Shown piece by piece: positions 1 to 4,139 of a DNA stretch of 6,898 nt. Source of the stretch: Bacillota bacterium. GTDB taxonomy: Bacteria; Bacillota; Clostridia; Peptostreptococcales; Anaerovoracaceae. The stretch spans positions 1 through 6,898 of the forward strand of contig JAFWFF010000216.1 of NCBI GenBank assembly GCA_017515765.1, read 5' to 3'. Positions within the stretch are counted from its first letter, which is position 1, and the number at the start of each line of letters is the position of its first letter. The position numbers were made by a program, and so were the translations under genes. The notes beneath the pieces are model-generated. The model did not search any database. It was not told the DNA's origin and saw only the letters and a program-made list of their open reading frames with translations.

Positions 1-585
1 CATGGTGGACTCGATCGCAAGCCCGCAGTCTTCGTCGAGGAGCAGCTCATAGTCGGGTTCGCTGTATTTGCCCGCGAATACGATCTTCCCCTCATCGAGG
101 AGCTTTTTGGGCTCATCGTACGTCCATCCGTCCTGCCTGAGGGAAGTCATCCTGACCGAGTCGGCGCCGTCCATGCTCAGGAAAAGCGCCATCTGGGCTG
201 TCGCAGCGAGGTATATGTTCTCAACAGGCCCTTGAAGCACGGTCACGCTCTCGTCCAGGCCTTCGGGAACGCTTCCCCCCTCCGGCACCAGCAGGAAATC
301 ATCGCCGTCGACGATGTGGAAATACTTATACCCGCCCTCATACCTGTACACTTTGAACTGATCTGCGTAGTAAGTCTCCAGCTCGGACTCGAAGGTCAGG
401 CCTTTGATCTCCGGAGCCTCAGCCGGGGCTTCGCCCTCCGGGCTTTCATGGCTTTCCCCGTCCTCCTGCTGAGAGGGTTCCGGTGTCTGATCACCGCCTC
501 CGCCCGATCCGCACGCAGACAGGCTGAAGACCATCATCAGGCAGAGAAAGATAGCCAGAAACGCTGTACTTTTTTTTCTCATCAT
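1..585 (-). CDS. ABC transporter substrate-binding lipoprotein, FecB/BtuF-like class (partial, C-terminus beyond window)
   Basis: This is the membrane-tethered ligand receptor of an ABC importer of the iron-chelate/heme/cobalamin class. The 195 visible residues begin with a charged n-region (MMRKK), a hydrophobic core and a lipobox LSAC with the lipidated Cys at residue 25. A Gly- and Glu/Pro-rich linker follows (about 26-59), then the start of a two-lobe binding domain. Family-like segments are VPEGLDESV (106-114), NIYLAATAQMALF (123-135), a helix ending at about 168, AGKYSEPDYELLL (171-183) and GLAIESTM (188-195). The frame is open to the window edge, so perhaps half the protein is missing. 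The start is the first of two adjacent ATG codons (583-585, then 580-582), chosen because AAGAGG at 595-600 is 9 nt away. The gene begins one base after the upstream stop, so translation is probably coupled. Its domain is paralogous to the C-terminus of that upstream protein. The class is well supported; the ligand (corrinoid, heme or siderophore) is not determined. Confidence 0.85.
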   Translation of the reverse strand, partial: MMRKKSTAFLAIFLCLMMVFSLSACGSGGGGDQTPEPSQQEDGESHESPEGEAPAEAPEIKGLTFESELETYYADQFKVYRYEGGYKYFHIVDGDDFLLVPEGGSVPEGLDESVTVLQGPVENIYLAATAQMALFLSMDGADSVRMTSLRQDGWTYDEPKKLLDEGKIVFAGKYSEPDYELLLDEDCGLAIESTM

Positions 586-586
586 T

Positions 587-3500
587 TTAATTTGCCTCTT
601 CGACCAATTTATCAAATATCTCATTCGCAAGGTCTTCGCAGCCGTAGAGCGCGCCATAGACCTTTATCCACTCCGCCTTTGCAAGGTCCTCTTTTTCCTG
701 GGCGGAACGGTCTATGATCACCGGGACTCCGAGCGTCGTAAACCTGCTCTCTATCTTCTCGAGGTTTTCCTTTTTTACCTTTGCCTCTTCGGAAAGCTCC
801 TGGCCGGCTTTGGCGTCTTTGATCTCTGCCTCCGGAAGGAGAGCGCCCGGAAGGATCGCAAGACCTGAACCGTCCTTTACGACCTTGGCGTAATCAAATT
901 TCTCAACATTGCCCGCCAGTGCGGTCTCCCCGCTCTCAAGCGCCTTCTTCAGGGGTTCGGACTGTATGTCTTTCTCGTCGATCCCGAGAAGCGAGACCGC
1001 GTCCAGGCAGCCCAGATCCTCCATCATGGCAAGAGCTTCGGGCGACGCGGCAAAGGTCTTTTCCGCAGGGATGGTTATGATTATATAATCCTTGTCCAGT
1101 CCTGCGGGGGCGTCAAAATCTTCAGGTACGAGGAGATAATTGACCACGTTGTTCCTGTACAGTTTTTCTATGATCTCGGTCCTGGAGCGGGCGATGACAT
1201 TGCCTTCGTCATCGTATTCCACATCGTCATCTGACTTACCGGCTTCCATTGCTTCCTCGGCGTTTTTGGTATACTCCTCCCTGAGGGCGGTGTCCTCGGA
1301 AATATCGATGGAGATCAGCCTTACTCCCTGCTCATAGCTGAAGATCCTGAAGTATTTGGAATACTCGACGGCATTCTCCTGATCCTCCAGTGCCTTGAGC
1401 CCCAGTATGACGGGAGCTTTATCGCCTATCGTCATCTTGGCCTCAGCGGCGTCCTGTTTTGCTTCCTCAGCGCTTCCGGATCCGCCGTCTGCCTCGGCAA
1501 GTCCTATATAGATGGTGTACTCTACCCAGTGCGCCTGCGACATTGCAGTCGTCCTGCCTATGATCGTATTGTTGGCGTTGAGGTTTACGGGGATGGTAAA
1601 TACTGAATTACCGCCTCCCTGCTTGTAGTAGACCGAACCGGCCGCCTTGAGAGCGTCGTAGCTGGAGCTGCTGAATTCTATAGTGGCATATGCCTGCCCG
1701 TTGATCACGGTGATCTTCAGGCAGCGGATATAAGCCAGTTTCCCGGAGCCGCCCGACCAGCTGAAGGAATCCGGATAGTACTCGCCGTCCGGAAGCGTCG
1801 TGCTGGAATCCACCGAAGGTGCGCCGCCTGTGTATTCGTCGTCTCCCTGGTCATCATCGTCGTCGGGTATTATCGGATCGTCCGGGTCTACGGTATCGTC
1901 ATCCTGGTCGCTGTCCTTTTCGGCCAGAGGAGTACCGTCGATCACTATGGTCTTCGCCATCTTATCGATGGTCAAAGTCCTCTTTACGTACTCTCCCGCC
2001 GCCTTGTACGGAGCGTCGGAAGACACGCGGAACTTCATCACGATGGCTTCTTTGTCCTTAAAGGCCTCGACGCCCGGGGCGTTGTTCAGCGAGATCTCGA
2101 ATCTGCCGTCTTTGATCGCGACCTTCGTGTCTACGATCTTCCCGTCCGTTACAGTCGCGAAGATCACCTCGTCATAGGTGCCGTCCTCCATCACAAGTGT
2201 CGGAGAAACGCTGTAATTATTAGAGTTCGGCCCTCCCACGACAACGGTCGAAGCTGTCGCGGCGACCTTAAAATCAACTACATTGGATGTTACCGAGTAA
2301 TCGGCTGTCTCGTTATAGTCGTCGGTCACCAGAGTTTTGGCTTCCCTGTCCAGAGTGAACTGTCTCGGGAAGAACGCTCTTTCGAGAGTATTTGATCCTT
2401 TCAGATATCCTTCATAATACGTGTTCGAGATCGCCACGCAGGGTACGTAAGAATCCTCAGCCTCAAGGGGTATCCTGAACTCCCATTTGCCTGCAGGGTT
2501 GAGATAGCCGTGGACCCAGGCGTCATTTCCCTTGTCGGCGGTCCCGTCTCCGTTTGCCACTGCCTGCTCGTATGTTCCTTTGAAAAGTTCATGGTAGCCG
2601 GTCGCGCTCAGGGCTATGACGAGCTCTTCCCTGCCTCCCTCTTTAAGAATGTAGGCCGTTAAGGCTTTAAACATTCCGGTCTTGTTCGTGATGGTGAGGT
2701 CTATGCGCTCTGTCTCTCCGTCATCCTTGAGCACCAGAGCGGCTACGGCGTCCTCAATGGCCTTAGCCATCGCGTCGACTTCTTCCTGCTCGGACGCTTT
2801 CTTTCCGTAGACCACTGCGTCGACGGCGTCCTTAACAGCCTGCGCTGACTCATCGGTATATATGCTGAGATCCTCAGGCACCTTGGCGAGAGCCGCTTCT
2901 ACTGCCGAGTAGTCCGCCTCGTCCTCATCCGGTTCGTCCGGCTCGTCCCCCGAGTCACCCGATTCGTCTATCGAAGTGGTAAGCGAAAAAGCAATGGGTA
3001 CAGGCATCGAGCTTGAAACTCCGGCAAAATAGAAGGTGCCGTTCAAGTCGATCGGGATACCTGTGAATTCACAGTTTCCAGACTCGCTTGTATTCTGATA
3101 GGTCCTGCCGCCCATCCAGATCTCGGGATAGGTGTCGCTCTCCACCGTGATCGTCGCGACGGCTTCCCCGTTTTCGACTGTCACTTCTTTCACGTGCCAT
3201 GCTTTCTGCCTTGGGGAAGTGCTCTTACCCTTGCTGTACTCTGACGAAAGCGCGGGCACTGTCGTCTCGTCATACGTGCCGTCTGCCAAAGCCGTGGAAT
3301 CGTCGACCGCGTTATACGACCAAAGCCCCCAAAGAGCCACTTCAAGAACTCTTCCGTAGGGCTGGGCGGAATTGTATGCATACGTGCCGACTTCTTTGTC
3401 CAGAGCGGCCTGATCCTCCGCGCTGAGCGCGGAATACGCCGCCTCGGCTGCCTCTATCTGTTCTCTGTCAGCCTCCGTAACATCCGTGCAGTTCGGAAGC

Positions 3501-3985
3501 TTAGAGATCATTTCCTTTACTTTGTCGATATCGGAAGGTTCCTCATCCTCGTCACGGATCACATCTATCGCAGGCACCTCTCCCGGAGCGGGCTCATCTG
3601 TGTCTTCCGTTTCGCTTTCATCGCACAGGATCTCTTCCTCTACAGAGTCCTCCGCAGGCTCTTCCCCTCCGGCTTCCCCGGCCTGTTCTTCGGTATCGGC
3701 GTCCTCCGCAGGCTCTTCGGTACCGGCAATTTCCGCATCAGAATCATCAGCGGTCTCTTCACCGTCGGCGTCCTCTGCCGGTTCTTCTATTTCGGCGTCC
3801 TCTTCAGCCCCCTCGTCAAAACTCTCCGGGACAGCATCCGATCCGCTCTCTTCCATATTTTCTTCTACAGCAGCCTCGCCGCAGTCTTCAGGCAACTCGT
3901 CTGCAAAAACAGGTGCCGCCATCATGGTGAAAGCCATGGCTGCCGAAAGCAGTATTGCAAGAGCTTTACTTAAGATCTTTTTCAT
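587..3985 (-). CDS. Large secreted multidomain protein: tandem TGMFK modules, duplicated beta domain and C-terminal ABC-binding-protein-like domain
   Basis: 1132 residues. Domains in order are: a Sec signal peptide (1-28, cleavage after VFA); a very acidic Glu/Ala/Asp spacer (29-150) with repeated EEPAED motifs; a helical segment (about 152-198); beta-rich domain copy 1 (232-340); a FIVAR-like helical segment (357-420); two tandem TGMFK-type modules (427-556 and 560-684) containing GGPNSNNY; an Asp-rich linker (688-718); beta-rich domain copy 2 (730-828); and a binding-protein-like domain (855-1132) ending in a conserved-looking AEWIKVYGALYG segment (1104-1115). I see no LPXTG motif, CWB2 repeat, lipobox or C-terminal membrane anchor, so it is probably released or held by partner proteins. 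It has its own promoter and a GGAAAGG Shine-Dalgarno with 10 nt to the ATG. The stop is one base from the lipoprotein start, so the two are co-transcribed. Likely role: extracellular capture or hand-off of a chelated metal ligand. The domain layout is visible; the function is inferred. Confidence 0.9.
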   Translation of the reverse strand: MKKILSKALAILLSAAMAFTMMAAPVFADELPEDCGEAAVEENMEESGSDAVPESFDEGAEEDAEIEEPAEDADGEETADDSDAEIAGTEEPAEDADTEEQAGEAGGEEPAEDSVEEEILCDESETEDTDEPAPGEVPAIDVIRDEDEEPSDIDKVKEMISKLPNCTDVTEADREQIEAAEAAYSALSAEDQAALDKEVGTYAYNSAQPYGRVLEVALWGLWSYNAVDDSTALADGTYDETTVPALSSEYSKGKSTSPRQKAWHVKEVTVENGEAVATITVESDTYPEIWMGGRTYQNTSESGNCEFTGIPIDLNGTFYFAGVSSSMPVPIAFSLTTSIDESGDSGDEPDEPDEDEADYSAVEAALAKVPEDLSIYTDESAQAVKDAVDAVVYGKKASEQEEVDAMAKAIEDAVAALVLKDDGETERIDLTITNKTGMFKALTAYILKEGGREELVIALSATGYHELFKGTYEQAVANGDGTADKGNDAWVHGYLNPAGKWEFRIPLEAEDSYVPCVAISNTYYEGYLKGSNTLERAFFPRQFTLDREAKTLVTDDYNETADYSVTSNVVDFKVAATASTVVVGGPNSNNYSVSPTLVMEDGTYDEVIFATVTDGKIVDTKVAIKDGRFEISLNNAPGVEAFKDKEAIVMKFRVSSDAPYKAAGEYVKRTLTIDKMAKTIVIDGTPLAEKDSDQDDDTVDPDDPIIPDDDDDQGDDEYTGGAPSVDSSTTLPDGEYYPDSFSWSGGSGKLAYIRCLKITVINGQAYATIEFSSSSYDALKAAGSVYYKQGGGNSVFTIPVNLNANNTIIGRTTAMSQAHWVEYTIYIGLAEADGGSGSAEEAKQDAAEAKMTIGDKAPVILGLKALEDQENAVEYSKYFRIFSYEQGVRLISIDISEDTALREEYTKNAEEAMEAGKSDDDVEYDDEGNVIARSRTEIIEKLYRNNVVNYLLVPEDFDAPAGLDKDYIIITIPAEKTFAASPEALAMMEDLGCLDAVSLLGIDEKDIQSEPLKKALESGETALAGNVEKFDYAKVVKDGSGLAILPGALLPEAEIKDAKAGQELSEEAKVKKENLEKIESRFTTLGVPVIIDRSAQEKEDLAKAEWIKVYGALYGCEDLANEIFDKLVEEAN
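590..1423 (-). other. C-terminal substrate-binding-protein-like domain of the 1132-residue protein
   Basis: Residues 855-1132 align by eye with the lipoprotein downstream. ILGLKALEDQENA matches IKGLTFESELETY. YLLVPEDFDAPAGLDKD matches FLLVPEGGSVPEGLDES. ALESGETALAGNVEKFDY matches LLDEGKIVFAGKYSEPDY, and GLAILPG matches GLAIEST. Relative to the lipoprotein there is an acidic insertion of about 45 residues (roughly 897-943). The AGKYSEPDYE and AIEST segments, probably near the ligand cleft, are changed here to AGNVEKFDYAK and AILPG. This suggests altered or lost ligand binding in this half, while the final AEWIKVYG helix still looks typical of the class. Confidence 0.75.
595..600 (-). promoter_or_regulatory. 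Shine-Dalgarno site of the lipoprotein gene, inside the upstream coding sequence
   Basis: AAGAGG on the minus strand lies within the last codons of the 1132-residue gene, 9 nt before the first ATG of the lipoprotein gene. Its position favours the first of the two tandem ATG codons. It also implies that ribosomes finishing the upstream gene can reinitiate directly. Confidence 0.6.
1481..1798 (-). repeat. Beta-rich domain, copy 2 (residues 730-835)
   Basis: The segment starts LPDGEYYPDSFSWSGGSGK, continues ITVINGQAYATIEFSSSSY and VFTIPVNLNANNTI, and ends YTIYIGL. It corresponds to residues 232-340 of the same protein (LADGTY, VTVENGEAVATITVESDTY, FTGIPIDLNGTF, FSLTTSI). Alternating hydrophobic residues point to a beta sandwich. 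The type is familiar from clostridial surface proteins carrying binding-protein domains, but I cannot name a family with certainty. Confidence 0.7.
1934..2707 (-). repeat. Tandem TGMFK modules of the 1132-residue protein (residues 427-684)
   Basis: Module one begins LTITNKTGMFKALTA, carries LSATGYHELFKGTYEQA and GKWEFRIP, and ends ERAFFPRQFTLD. Module two begins VTSNVVDFKVA, contains GGPNSNNYSV and ends VKRTLTIDKMAKTIVID. The pair matches residues 194-450 of the neighbouring CWB2 protein almost element by element, so the two proteins share a paralogous two-module unit. Its beta-strand-rich pattern suggests an immunoglobulin-like ligand-binding fold. Confidence 0.75.
2726..2917 (-). other. FIVAR-like helical segment (residues 357-420)
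   Basis: ADYSAVEAALAKV, YTDESAQAVKDAVDAVV and EVDAMAKAIEDAVAALV form the usual three-helix FIVAR pattern of Gram-positive surface proteins. The same sequence type, including EVDAMAKAI, occurs at residues 453-518 of the CWB2 protein. There it lies after the TGMFK modules rather than before them. It is probably a structural spacer. Confidence 0.7.
2966..3292 (-). repeat. Beta-rich domain, copy 1 (residues 232-340)
   Basis: This is the more diverged partner of residues 730-835. It keeps the opening DGTY, the NGEAVATI strand, a Tyr and Gly turn (MGGRTY), the IPIDLNG strand and the closing SSSMP turn plus strand. Its DGTY start is preceded by LWGLWSYN, a Trp-rich stretch not seen before copy 2. 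Divergence at protein and DNA level indicates an old duplication, separated since then by the FIVAR-like and TGMFK modules. Confidence 0.6.
3521..3901 (-). other. Acidic low-complexity N-terminal spacer with EEPAED repeats (residues 29-155)
   Basis: Right after the signal peptide, about 120 residues consist mainly of Glu, Asp and Ala with scattered Gly, Pro, Ser and Thr and almost no Lys or Arg. EEPAED occurs three times (residues 67-72, 90-95 and 108-113). The last two copies are identical over 18 nt and lie 54 nt apart (3647-3664 and 3701-3718). It is likely disordered and strongly negative, and could act as a spacer or a weak cation-binding brush. Confidence 0.75.
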
Positions 3986-4033
3986 TCAGATCAAACCTTT
4001 CCGATCAAACGGTATACAATTGGTCAACAAATT

Positions 4034-4063
4034 ATTATAGCTCGCCTTATTTTTTCAAGTCAA
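4034..4063 (-). promoter_or_regulatory. Sigma-70/SigA-type promoter for the 1132-residue gene
   Basis: On the minus strand, TTGACT (4063-4058) and a perfect TATAAT (4039-4034) are separated by 18 nt, with A-rich sequence just after the -35 box. Transcription would begin near 4027, giving a leader of about 40 nt that contains GGAAAGG 10 nt before the ATG. No riboswitch fits in so short a leader. The large secreted protein and its lipoprotein can therefore be transcribed separately from the upstream gene. Confidence 0.75.
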
Positions 4064-4064
4064 A

Positions 4065-4088
4065 CGCACCGGTGTCTTCACCGGCGCG
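4065..4088 (-). terminator. Hairpin downstream of the CWB2 gene, likely intrinsic terminator
   Basis: A 10-bp stem (4065-4074 with 4079-4088, one G-U pair) with a 4-nt loop is followed on the minus strand by TTTGACTT. The T-rich tail is short, so termination may be partial. The same bases supply the -35 box of the next promoter. Confidence 0.55.
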
Positions 4089-4093
4089 AATCT

Positions 4094-4120
4094 GCGCGGG
4101 GCGCGCGAGGCGCCCCGCGC
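4094..4120. terminator. Perfect 11-bp GC-only hairpin after the CWB2 gene stop
   Basis: 4094-4104 pairs perfectly with 4110-4120 around a 5-nt loop, and every stem base is G or C. It begins about 20 bases past the CWB2 gene stop. No T-run follows on the minus strand, so alone it is not a standard intrinsic terminator. It may act as the first hairpin of a tandem pair, or as a barrier that stabilises the 3' end of the upstream message. Confidence 0.5.
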
Positions 4121-4139
4121 TTCATACAGTTCTAATTGA

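Noticed and set aside
587..3985. Covalent or wall anchor in the 1132-residue protein
   Set aside because: I looked for LPXTG, CWB2 or SLH repeats, a lipobox Cys and a C-terminal hydrophobic tail and found none. The protein is described as secreted without a visible anchor.
3486..4040. Serine-rich plus-strand open frame
   Set aside because: It is the antisense reading of the acidic Glu/Asp spacer, whose GAA/GAG/GAC codons read as Ser-rich sequence on the other strand. It is not an independent gene.
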